Source of the DNA: Anodontia alba
Lineage: Eukaryota; Mollusca; Bivalvia; Lucinida; Lucinidae
Length of the DNA: 64,000 nt
Direction of reading: 5' to 3'
Assembly (NCBI GenBank): GCA_964016985.1
Contig: OZ024830.1
Coordinates: 19,554,387-19,618,386, forward strand
Made by a program: the position numbers and the translations under genes. Positions within the stretch are counted from its first letter, which is position 1. Each line of letters begins with the position of its first letter. The notes below the pieces were generated by a model. The model was not told the DNA's origin and made no database searches. It saw only the letters and a program-made list of their open reading frames with translations. Positions 54,650 through 64,000 of the stretch are shown piece by piece.

Positions 54650-55030
54650 TTATTGCATTTTTTGGTCGATTGTTTATAGTCAAGCCAAAAATATACATAC
54701 ATCAAAGTTTCCTTAAGGCTGTTGTCCACCTGATTATCATTGACCAATGAAATCAAACAGCCTGTTTGTACAAAGTCCAGGTAATGGTTATTTATAGTCG
54801 CACTATTCTTGTCACTGTGACATCAGAGAGCCGTGTACAGATGATAATCTGTAAAACCTGGACCTTGGCAAACAATGCAGAATGGTGATCAGGTTTTGCA
54901 CTGTAAGCTTAAATTACAGGAAGTTAAGGGTTAAATAAAACTGTCCTAAGTCTCCATTTAGGATTCCCGATCATTTTCATAGCCTATTCAGACAGTCGAC
55001 CCACCAGTGCTGTCAGTTCTTTGATTTTAC
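54650..55030 (+). repeat. Intronic duplicated segment, copy 1
   Basis: Shares GGTCGATTGTTTA, GTTGTCCAC, TGACATCAGAG, GTAAAACCTGG, AAGGGTTAA and a CATTTAGGAT phrase, in the same order, with 59430-59810. A shortened family B hairpin lies at 54868-54912. Confidence 0.65.
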
Positions 55031-55441
55031 CTGCAAAAAATAGAAAGATGCATTTTGTCTGATGAGTACGCAAATATTTTGCTAAAGATTGGAGCTGTAG
55101 ATTCTATGCTCTATGTGATAAATGTTGGGAAACTTGTATTCTCATGTTATGTACCATATTTACCCTAAATATGACTCTCCCTGTCCTAAAATTTGAACCA
55201 GGTGTACTTTACTATCCATTAATGTGTCTAAAAATTGCTGGATGAGTAGCAAATGATACATTCTATGGCTTCTGATCTTGTTCTACACTGGTTGCTCAGG
55301 CTAATCTGTCTGAATATTTAGGGTAAATATAGTAAGTATTAATGAATAGTATTGAATACATATAGCTTTTAACAAATTAGGCATCATATTACTTTGAACT
55401 AAATATTTTAGCATAATTATGTAGGTAGGCTGCTGGTTTTT

Positions 55442-56762
55442 TATGCCCCCCCCCCCCCCCCCCCCCCCCCGCCATTTTCAATGGGGGGGAATATAGTATC
55501 ATCGCTGTCCGTATGTACGTCTTGTCCGTCTGTCTGTAACACAAATGGTTTCAAACTATATACACAGATATCTAATCATAAAGTGTAGGTCAAGTTTGAT
55601 TAAGTGTAAAATCCACCAATCATTTTGGGAGTTATGGCCCTTTTTTAACTTTGAAAAATGGTTTCCATTCCATAACTTTTGAAAAGATTAGTAAATTTGG
55701 ATTCATATTTTATACACAAGCATATGATTATAAGATATAGGTCAAGTTCAATTTAGGCTAAAATCCACCAATTATTTTTGGAGTTACAGCCCTTTTTCAA
55801 CGTTGAAAAATAGTTGAAAAATTGTTTCCGTTCGATATCTTTTGAAAAGATAAGTGCATTGGATTCAAATTTTATATACAGGTATATAATCCTCTGTGGC
55901 TCAGTTGGATGCTCCGTCCAACTGGAGACCAGGAGGTCGCGGGTTCAACCCCCGCCGAGGTCGGCAACATTCTTTCATGGAGATTGATCACGAAATATTT
56001 TCTACGGTCATTCTCTCCCGCTGATTCAAGAAGGGCAGTTGTCAGTTTCTGGCGAAAGAATGTGCACAATACTGGTTAACGGCTTAGAGGACTAAGCCTG
56101 CCCAGTAAACGTGTGGTTAGGTAAACTGACCGCGCTCAACATGACCCCATTGGGTTGACTGGGCCGTAAAACCTCAACACAAACAAAAAGTTCGATTTAA
56201 GGTAAAATCCACCAATTATTTTGGGTGTTATGGCCCTTTTTCAACTTTGAAAAATGGTTTCTGTTCCATAAGTTTTGGAAAGATTAGTGAATTGGATTCA
56301 TATTTTATACACCAGTATAATTATAAAATATAGGTCAAGTTCGATTTAGCGTAAAATCCACCAATTATTTTTGGAGTTACGGCCCTTTTTTCAACGTTGA
56401 AAAATAGTTTCTGTTTGATATCTTTTGAAAACATTAGTGTATTGGATTCATATTTAATACACACGTATATAATCATAAAATAGAGGTCGAGTTCGATTTA
56501 GGGTAAAATCCACCCATTATTATGGGAGTTATGGCCCTTTTTCACCTTAAAAATGTTTTCCTTTTAATATTTTTTAAAAAAAGATAGGTGTATTCAATAC
56601 AGGTATATAATCATAAATTACAGATCGTTCGATTTAGGGTAAAATCTTCCAGTTAATATGAGAGTTATGGCCCTTTCTTCAACTTCATTTTTGCTAAATG
56701 CCTGCGTGTGGGTGAGGATGGCTCTGGGCGGGGGCATCTGTGTCATATTGACACATTTCTAG
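55442..56762 (+). mobile_element. Tandem-repeat element, TATGCCCCCC type, with nested SINE
   Basis: Starts TATGCCCCC with about 25 C, then a CCATTTTCAATGGGGGG head and TTGTCCGTCTGTCTG. Five or more units of about 150 bp on AAAATCCACCAATTATTTT and GAGTTATGGCCCTTTTT. Closes GGGCGGGGGCAT. An S1 SINE interrupts the array at 55890-56190. Confidence 0.8.
55890..56190 (+). mobile_element. SINE family S1 nested in a tandem-repeat element
   Basis: Head slightly shortened (CTCTGTGGCTCAGTTGG), box B GGGTTCAACCCCC, normal body and tail with ACACAAACAAA. The flanks are both tandem-unit sequence, so it inserted after the array formed. Confidence 0.92.
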
Positions 56763-56881
56763 TTATTATTTTATCTATTTTGCCTAAAAGGGTACATAGC
56801 TTTTTCATACAAAAATGAAGGTTCTGTATATCATATTCTGAGTCCCTGTAATTGTGCAGTAGTTTTCATACCCTCTTATAG

Positions 56882-57052
56882 CCATCTAGGGATGAAGAAC
56901 CAGAGACAAGCAAAGTTACAGAAGACATGTGTCCACAAGAATCAGGACCATTGATTCCCTTGTTAAGTTCCACTCAGAAATCTTCAGTTACACAGAAAAC
57001 CAACAGTGGTCAACCAGTAGGAAACAGTCAGGAGGTGGGAAACAGTCAGAAG
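56882..57052 (+). CDS. Gene 1, coding exon 6
   Basis: Predicted 171 bp exon, acceptor TTTTCATACCCTCTTATAG, donor GTACGG after CAGAAG. Fully open in the phase set by exon 5, 57 codons, phase 0 at both ends. It reads PSRDEEPETSKVTEDMC, then PLIPLLSSTQKSSVTQKTN and a short tandem duplication GNSQEVGNSQK. Acidic at first, then Ser/Gln/Thr-rich: probably a disordered region with possible phosphorylation sites (SQ and TQ). Confidence 0.75.
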
Positions 57053-57064
57053 GTACGGATTAGG

Positions 57065-57520
57065 ATTTAACTGTTAACATTCTGGATTAAAATTTCAGCA
57101 GACGGCATTTTGAGATATTTTTCTTATTTTTTTTCCAGAAAATAGGCTTGGACATTTCATGCAAATTGTCTCTTATTGCATGAAATGCCAAAAGTCTATT
57201 TTCTGTGAGAAATAAAGAAAAAAAAAAATAAAAATCTGTTTGTCATCTGCTTATATGCCCATATAGAGTGGTAAACTAAAGGTTAAAGTAGTGCATTGAC
57301 AGTTAACCTTTAAATCGCTGAGTAAAACTGGAGCAGCTGAAAAAAGTGTTATTTTTCAGAGGAGACTTGGCATTTTATGTGAATCGTCTAGGCAGACAAA
57401 CTAGCTAGGCAGATAACACATATGAAATGTCAAACCTTATTTTTCTCTGAAAATAACAAAAAAAAAAAAATAAATAAATAAAATAAAAAAAAAAAGTGTC
57501 ATTTGCTGCAGTTGTGATTA
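57065..57520. mobile_element. Foldback family K, two adjacent copies flanked by TTAA-like ends
   Basis: First copy TTAACATTCTGGATTAAAAT to AAACTAAAGGTTAA; second from TTAACCTTTAAATCGCTG. Inner arms: AGAAAATAGGCTTGGACATT with its complement, and GGCATTTTATGTGAATCG with its partner. Confidence 0.68.
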
Positions 57521-57689
57521 ACATTTTAAGGTTAATTAACATTCGCTGGGCAAATTCAGGATATAAAAGGTTAAGCAGACAAATGTTTAGCACTTTGCAT
57601 TTCATGACCATCAAATCGTGGTGTGAATATTCTACTGTGGCTTTGTATATATCGCTATTTGCTTATACATACCAAACAGAATTCATGTG

Positions 57690-57745
57690 ACTGACCCTAT
57701 TGGGTTGACTGGGCCGTAAAACCTCAACACAAACAAACAAAACCT
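57690..57745 (+). mobile_element. S1 SINE 3' end fragment
   Basis: GACCCTATTGGGTTGACTGG and GCCGTAAAACCTCAACAC plus (CAAA)n only, like the truncated copy at 43408. Confidence 0.85.
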
Positions 57746-58224
57746 CGGTGTGTCGCAGGAGAATGGGTATCATTTTCATAATTCAGAGTCTGAGCTTCGG
57801 ACCACTATATATCCATTCCATTTTAAGAAGATATACTAATTGAAGTACTTACATGTAGTTCATTTCTAAACGTGAAGGTGGTGCAATATGCCACTTTTTC
57901 ATTTTCTGCACCAGAAAAATCTCTGAACCTGCTTACAAATGCAAAATCAAATCAAAATCAAACTTCTGGTAGTTTTGTTTAAGACATTGAATGATGCCAT
58001 ATATTTCCGTTTGACTGGTTTACGAAATTAATAACGGTTACAGACTTTCACACTTACCATGATTCAGTGTTTTCATAGTTTGCCACACAAATTCATACCT
58101 TATCAAACAAATTTTAGGTAAGTTTTACTTTAATACCCTTACAGTAATTTTACTGGACAATGCCAGCAGGCAAGTAGAATTTTAGCTGCTTTGATAATTT
58201 AGGCAAAATTTTGTAATTTTGGTT

Positions 58225-58438
58225 TTAACCCTTGTTCTGCTAAATAAATACATTAATACACGCCTACTTCTAATTTTCAGCCAATCAGATTACTTAATCT
58301 GGATTATTGCTATAAATTTGCATAGTTAATGGCAAACAGTGCAGATCCAGATCAGCTGGCTCTTCAGGAGCCAACTTATCTGGATCTACATTGTTTGCTA
58401 AGGCAGGGTATATCTCGGTTCAGCAGGACAAGGGTTAA
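58225..58438 (+). mobile_element. piggyBac-type MITE family M, copy 4
   Basis: TTAA at 58225-58228 and 58435-58438. Ends CCCTTGTTCTGCT and CAGCAGGACAAGGG. Contains TTTTCAGCCAATCAGATTAC and a family B hairpin at 58332-58398. Confidence 0.87.
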
Positions 58439-58498
58439 CAATACTTTATTCATTCATTTACATTTTTGCAAACATATACAATGTCAGTGTTCCAGGGT

Positions 58499-58812
58499 CT
58501 GACAGTAAGCTTGGGGGTGGTCGGGTGGTGCGAAGGTGCTGTGTATCTTACATCACCGGGCGTCCAACTGATATTGGCTTACAGTTGGGCAAGGCCTGCT
58601 ATCCTTGTAGTGGGTAAGGGTAGAGGGGAATGTTTTTATTTCTTCTGTTTCTTCACTTTCATTCCTGTTTCTCTTTCTTCCCTGTCCCTCTCTTTCATCT
58701 CCTCTACTCTCTATTCTCTTTTCTCCCTTTCTCTGGGAGACGACACAAAATGACCCTCAAGGGTTGACGTGTCGTTAAACCCCAACACAATCAATCAATC
58801 TGACAGTAAGCT
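58499..58812 (+). mobile_element. CAAT-tailed short retroposon S3, copy 2
   Basis: Body 58512-58799 between direct repeats CTGACAGTAAGCT at 58499-58511 and 58800-58812 (13 bp). Same sequence as the minus-strand copy at 27190-27481, ending CGTTAAACCCCAACACAATC plus AATC units. Confidence 0.92.
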
Positions 58813-59007
58813 ATAATTGGAATACAGGCCATTTTCTGTCGATTTTTATATTTTTGCTCCAAACCATATCTTGTGGGTATTTGTTGGAATTGTTTCTGCA
58901 CAATGCTTCCAATGAGTCCCATAAGATGTTTTGGCATAAACACCACAAAACATTAACTAAACACTCCCTTCATGATGAGCACTAGTTAAGATGCTTTTTT
59001 CAATCCA

Positions 59008-59153
59008 AAAGTATTGATATTTTTCTTATTTCTCCACGAAAACATGTTGTGGGTACTCATTAGAAGCGCCTCACCGAGGTGCCTCTAATGACGAGCGCTT
59101 CTAATGAGTACCCACAACACATGTTTTCTTGGAGAAATAAGAAAAATATTTAC
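59008..59153. mobile_element. Family A2 hairpin
   Basis: TTATTTCTCCACGAAAACAT and GTTGTGGGTACTCATTAGAA pair with TTCTAATGAGTACCCACAAC and TTGGAGAAATAA. Confidence 0.85.
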
Positions 59154-59429
59154 CGGATACCCTCCCTTATCTAGACCTATGCTTCATCTGAACCCATTCA
59201 ATATTACAAACTTTTAAGGGTACTGGACACACTTTTGTGATTTCTTTTTTTTTCATTATTAACACACCACTCCGATTTTGAAAAGGAGTCTACTTAAGGT
59301 ATACACTATTTGCCATTCCACTAAGTATTTCAAGAAATACCTGCATAAAAAGCAAATTTTAAGCCAAAAAATATACAAAAATGTGTTTGAAATTTCTGAC
59401 ATTAATGGTAATCAAATGCAGCATATTGT

Positions 59430-59810
59430 AATTACCCCATTATAGTTTTTGGGTCGATTGTTTACAATGGAGCCATAGATTATAAATGCCAAACTTTCCT
59501 TTAGGTAGTTGTCCACGTGATTATTAACCAACGTAATCAAAGCGCTTGTTAGACAAATCCAGGTAACAGTTATTTACAGCTGTGCTATTGTTGCTGTGAC
59601 ATCAGAGTGCAGTGTAAAACCTGGTCTGGGACATTGGCAAACAATGCAGACCCAGATCAGTGCAGAACATGGCATCTGATCAGGGTCTGCACTGTTTGCT
59701 AAAATTGCAGGAAGGTAAGGGTTAAAAAAAAGTCTTGAGTACCCATTTAGGATCATTTTGCCAGCTTACTCTCAGAGACATCAGTGCTCTCAGTGCTTTG
59801 ATTATTTAAA
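59430..59810 (+). repeat. Intronic duplicated segment, copy 2
   Basis: Parallel copy of 54650-55030, including a more complete family B hairpin at 59637-59699. Confidence 0.65.
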
Positions 59811-59905
59811 TAAGATTAGAGATTCTGGCGTTGTGTTCAAAAGGTGCTGGCTGAATGGCTAACAGTGGACGTCCTTTTTAAATCATCCTTCACCAGTTTT
59901 ATCCA

Positions 59906-60169
59906 GGGCCTAGTTGTTCAAAACTTAACGAAATTTTTTGCTAGCATGATGTTAAAATTTCTATCTTGAAATATGGCAAATACATTGATATTTTTTGCTG
60001 AAGAAATGTGAGTAGCTTTTGTAAAAGCTACTCACTTTTTTGCAGCAAAAGCTACTCACATTTTTGCAACAAAATATCAATGTATTTGAAAATATCTTAG
60101 CTACAACAGTTAACGAATTTTGTCTTTAATGAGCTTGTTAAGCTGACAGTGCTTTGAACAACTAAGCCC
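59906..60169. mobile_element. Foldback family C, copy 5 (diverged)
   Basis: GGGCCTAGTTGTTCAAA and CTTTGAACAACTAAGCCC ends. The GTGAGTAGCTTTTG arm is present, and its partner AAAAGCTACTCAC occurs once plus a repeated CAAAAGCTACTCACAT. Confidence 0.82.
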
Positions 60170-60261
60170 AGGTCTGTATGCTTGCTGAGACATTTTGGTC
60201 TGAATATTTAGGATAAACACAAAATCAAGAATGTTGTCAATTGAGATTTTCTGGTTTCCAG

Positions 60262-60351
60262 GACAGCTGCTCAGAAGTTCAAAGTCCAAGTCTTTTGCCA
60301 CAGACAGACAGGTGGACAGAATCTTTCTCTCTCATACCTAGCTTTGTGAAG
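60262..60351 (+). CDS. Gene 1, coding exon 7
   Basis: Predicted 90 bp exon with strong signals: acceptor TTCTGGTTTCCAG, donor GTAAGTCA after GTGAAG. Open in phase 0, reading DSCSEVQSPSLLPQTDRW then TESFSLIPSFVK. Being followed by a strong donor, it is not the last exon. I saw none to 64000, so the gene probably continues beyond the window. Confidence 0.7.
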
Positions 60352-60663
60352 GTAAGTCATTATAGAAATTAATTCATTTTTGTGAAATGTATTGATGTGC
60401 AAATGGTGGCAAATCATTCACAAGCTGAATAAAACCCAAATGGTTCTGCATTACTTTTCTGATTCATTTCTTATTATTTCAACTTGATAATGCTTACATT
60501 AAGGCTGGCTAATTAGAGCTGAAAAGATAGTTGATTATCCATCCTGCCATTGCAGTTGATAATTGATTAGTAATAGCTGAAGATTTGATCGTAATATTAC
60601 CTATTTGAGCATGACCCTATCATATGTTATACTTTATTGTATGTATTTTGTCAGACAGGCCTG

Positions 60664-60730
60664 AGCAAACAGTGTAGACCCAGATGAGATGCCACAAACA
60701 CGGTGTCTCATCAGGGTCTACACTGTTTGC
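60664..60730. repeat. Family B hairpin
   Basis: GCAAACAGTGTAGACCCAGA and TGAGATGCC pair with GTGTCTCATCAGGGTCTACA and CTGTTTGC. Confidence 0.82.
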
Positions 60731-61470
60731 CACTCACCCAGCTATTTTAGACACAACAGTGGGTAGTAAATTGGACTTGCTCAAGTTTTAGATGAAGTAT
60801 GGTGAGGTGTCTGAATACTAAGGATAATACTAAGGACAAATATGGTAAAGTAACAAACACACAAATTAAATGATCGATTATTAGCAAATCTGTAATGATA
60901 GTCATTTTTGTGGAATTTATCGATCATTTAATTGATTATCCGATTAATCGTGCCAGTCTTAGCTTACATTGAAAATCTACTGCTCAGTGCATATATTTAA
61001 GTATAAATATTGTTTTGAATTTGTTTTTGACTGACCATATTGTTGTGAATTAGTTAAGAAATTGCTGCCTTACTGTCTTAAGTAAATTTAGTGAGAAAGT
61101 TTTCTCCTAATACTTCTACAGTGTGTTAATAGTAATTTTTAGAGGACTTGTCTCTGACACTCACAAAGACAAAGCAATATATGGTTATGTGTGGCTAATT
61201 TTAATCACTTTTATCTCACCTGAGCTTTGCTCATGATAACCTACTTTTCATCAATCTATCTGAACACTTCTTAAACATAATCTGCTCCAAAAACACTGAA
61301 GAGATTTTAAGTAGAAATGTTGCCTGGGTGATGAAATTCAGTTTTATGTTTTGTTGATTTTTTCTTGTGTGTGTGTGGTAGTTATCCTTTTTGATAGGAA
61401 AATGGATAAATTAATTTTTGTGTTACTCAGTGGAGCAGATTAAACAAAACTTGGCACAAACATTTCTTTT

Positions 61471-63690
61471 TAATAGCTCACCTGAGCTATACTCAGGATG
61501 AGCTGTTGTGATCACTTTTCGTCCATCCATCCATCCGTTAACATTTTCAAAGGACCTCCTCAGAAGCCGAAAATGACTTCTCCTCAGAAGCCGCTGAGCC
61601 AATTTTGCTCAAATTTCATATGGAGCCTCCTAGGGTTGGGGGAACAAAAGATTGCTAAAATGGTTGTGGTCCGTTGACCAAGATGGCTGCCATGCCCATA
61701 TATGGTAAAAATGTTTAAAAGTCTTCTTCTCCAGAACCAAGGATGCCTTGGGGCTGAATCTTTGCACAAATCATCGGGGACGAGAGGTCTACCAAAGTAG
61801 CTAAAATAATTATTGTACATTGATGTTTGACCTTTTTACGCTGAGGTCAAATTTGCTTCCCTATGCATTTGTATGGGCACCATGCATTTGTATGGGAAAA
61901 ATTTCGACTTCTCCTCTGAAGCCTTTGGGCCAATTTTGCTCAAATTTCATGTGGAGCCTCCTTAGGTTGGGGGAACAAAAGATTGCTAAAATGGTTGTGG
62001 TCCGTTCACCAAGATGACCCCCATGCCTATATATGGTAAAAGCCTTTAAAATCCAGAACAGAGGATGCCTTGAGGCTGCATCTTTGCACAAATCATCAGG
62101 GACGAAAGGTCTACCAAAGTTGCTAAAATGATGGTCGTACATTGACTTTTGACCTTTTTACGGCGAGGTCAAGTTTGCTTCCCTATGCATTTGTATGGGC
62201 ACTATATGTATGGAAAAAATGTTGAGAATTTCAAACGACTTCTCTGAAGCCACTGGGCCAACGTTGCTCAAATTTTATGTGGAGCCTCCTAAGGTTGCGG
62301 GGAACGAAAGATTGCTAAAATGGTTGCGGTCCATTGACCAAGATGGCTTTCATGCCCATATATGGTAAAATCCTTTAAAAATCTTCTTCTCCAGAACCAA
62401 ATAAGCTCTGGGGCCTTACCTTTGCACAAATCCTCGGAGACAGGAGATCTACCAAAATTGCTAAAATGATGGTCATATGTTGACATTTGACCTTTTACGG
62501 CAAGGTCAAATTTGCTTCCCCATCCATTTGTATGGGCCCTATACATTTATATGGGAAAAATGTTTAGAATTCATATTTTGGACATCTCCTCTATAATCCA
62601 GTTGAATCAAAACATGATGATGAGCATTATGGCACTTATGAGACACAAAATAGCTAAATGAGCCGATAGAAAATCCAAGATGGCCACCACGGCCGCCATA
62701 TTGAAAATCAGTCTTCGACATCTCTTCTCAAACCTTAGATCGCTTTGAGCCGAAACTTGCTATTTAGCAACAGGATGACTTCTGGATCGTAACAAGCTAA
62801 AATTGTGTCGATCGAAAATCCAAGATGGCTGCCAGAGCTAAAACAATAGAAAAAAATCTTCAAACGACATCTTGTTCTTGGCCAATGGCCTGATTTCAAA
62901 ATATTTGCACAGAACTTTTCCACCAATGGCCCTCAACAAAAATTACTAAAAATGGCTCTGCTTGGCTGAACAAAATGGTGGCCAGAGCTAAAAATAGAAA
63001 AACCTTTAAAAGACATCGCCTCGCAGCCAGTGTCCTGATTTCAAAATGATTTCACGGCAGTGTTCGTCTTATGGCCCTATACCAAAACTGCTAAAAAAGT
63101 TCTGCTTAGCTGAACAAGATGGCCGCCAGAGCTAAAGATAGAAAAAAAACTTTAACCATCTCCTTGGCCATTGGACTGATTTCAAAATCATTTCACAGAA
63201 ATGTTCCTCTTATCCCCCTATACCAAAATTGCCAAAATGGTTCTGCTCTGCTGAACAAAATGGTCACCAGAGCTAAAAACAGAAAAAACTTTTAAACAAC
63301 ATCTCCGTGGCCAGCGGCAAGATTTCAAAATAATTTCACGTCAGTGTTCCTCTTATACCCTTTTGCCAAAATTGCTAAAATAGTTCTGCTCTGCTGAACA
63401 AAATGTTTGCCAGAGCTAAAAATAGAAAAAAAAAAACCTTTAAAGGGCAGGATAAGTAGATGAACCAAATGACTTCAGAAAAATATCTGAACTTTTTTTT
63501 ACTTATGGCGTTTTGAAAATTTCAGCATTTTAACCTTGTAAGCAAGATATCTCAAAAATTGTTTAAGCCATTGCCTTGTCATAAGTTTCAATATTTGACA
63601 GTATTGGAAAAATGTTGCATGCCATCTGCATATCTGCAGTGACGGTCTCACTCAGGTGAGCGAGTTGTAGCCCGTGGGCCTCTTGTATCA
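61471..63690 (+). mobile_element. Tandem-repeat element, CTCACCTGAG type (copy 2)
   Basis: Starts AGCTCACCTGAGCTATACTC and TCCATCCATCCATCCG. The first part has three units of about 330 bp (TCAAATTTCATATGGAGCCT, AAGATGGCTGCCATGCCC). The second part has five units of about 125 bp (CCAGAGCTAAAAATAGAAAA, TGATTTCAAAAT). Closes ACTCAGGTGAGCGAGTTGTA and GGGCCTCTTG. Same family as 7833-9010. Confidence 0.82.
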
Positions 63691-63734
63691 GTCTCTGACG
63701 AGTTGTACGTTTTGTGCCCATCTGCTATTTTATG

Positions 63735-63815
63735 TAGATGATTTACATGAAATGTCAAACTTTATTTTTCTTTTCAAAAAAAAAAAAAAAAAAGGTAAAA
63801 AATAAAATAAAAAAA
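63735..63815. repeat. Half of a family K foldback with poly(A)
   Basis: AGATGATTTACATGAAATGT and CAAACTTTATTTTTC, the right arm of family K, followed by an A-rich run at 63776-63815. Confidence 0.6.
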
Positions 63816-64000
63816 ATACCTGTTTTGACTAGCACTAAGGGAAACGTTATTTGGGAATCACTGTCCCAGAACTGCTTTTACCCCCACAACATGACTTCTT
63901 TTGATAAGGGGTGGATATTTACAGTCCAGTTACATATACTATATAGAGTATGGTAAAGGTCCTAAAATTTCAAACACTTTTCTCCATACTTTTTCCTAGA

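Noticed and set aside
61584..62546. Similar minus-strand frames with HHFSNFGRPFVPDDLCKD
   Set aside because: They arise from the 330 bp tandem units of the 61471 element, repeated three times with stops; a repeat, not a gene family.

Overview
This window is nuclear DNA from an animal, most likely a marine bivalve mollusc (a venerid-type clam is my best guess). It is AT-rich, has no bacterial-style gene layout and carries many simple repeats. It is saturated with tRNA-derived SINEs, decayed LINEs, Tc1 and pogo relics, foldback MITEs, and hairpin-headed tandem-repeat elements that look like the bivalve 'pearl' type. The species is inferred from repeat style only. Most long open frames are accidental products of these repeats.

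Reading splice signals and phase by eye suggests two host genes, neither visible as a long ORF. Gene 1 (plus strand) has a start at 31028 behind CCAAT and CCGGAAG motifs. It continues through phase-compatible exons at 44533-44644, 46354-46472, 48661-48708, 54544-54629, 56882-57052 and 60262-60351, giving 232 codons with no stop, and is open beyond 60351. Gene 2 (minus strand) has a start-codon exon at 21403-21460 joined in phase to 16387-16567. It encodes a signal peptide and a small cysteine-containing segment. I recognise neither protein family.

Layout. 1-5000: SINEs, three copies of MITE family A, one family C foldback. 5000-7300: long hairpin, compound microsatellite, family A copy, minus-strand LINE relic. 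7700-11300: an inverted duplication whose arms carry separate insertions. 12770-15110: plus-strand LINE relic with a decayed zinc-finger tail. 16387-21460: gene 2 with intronic repeats. 22000-28300: palindromes, Tc1 relic, and a 2 kb element full of ACGTTGGGCCAACG-type repeats. 29000-34000: start of gene 1, two SINEs with clear target-site duplications, and an RT relic with a PHD-like finger. 35000-37200: a clean MITE and an internally deleted pogo/Tigger element. 38900-44500: hairpin-headed tandem-repeat elements. 44500-60400: gene 1 exons with introns full of hairpins, including four TTAA-flanked piggyBac-type MITEs. 61470-63690: another large tandem-repeat element.

The unusual theme is the density of long perfect hairpins. 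More than forty foldbacks of about ten families lie in 64 kb, and several families of different size share one core, TTGTGGGTACTC. All coordinates and joins were made by eye without alignment software.
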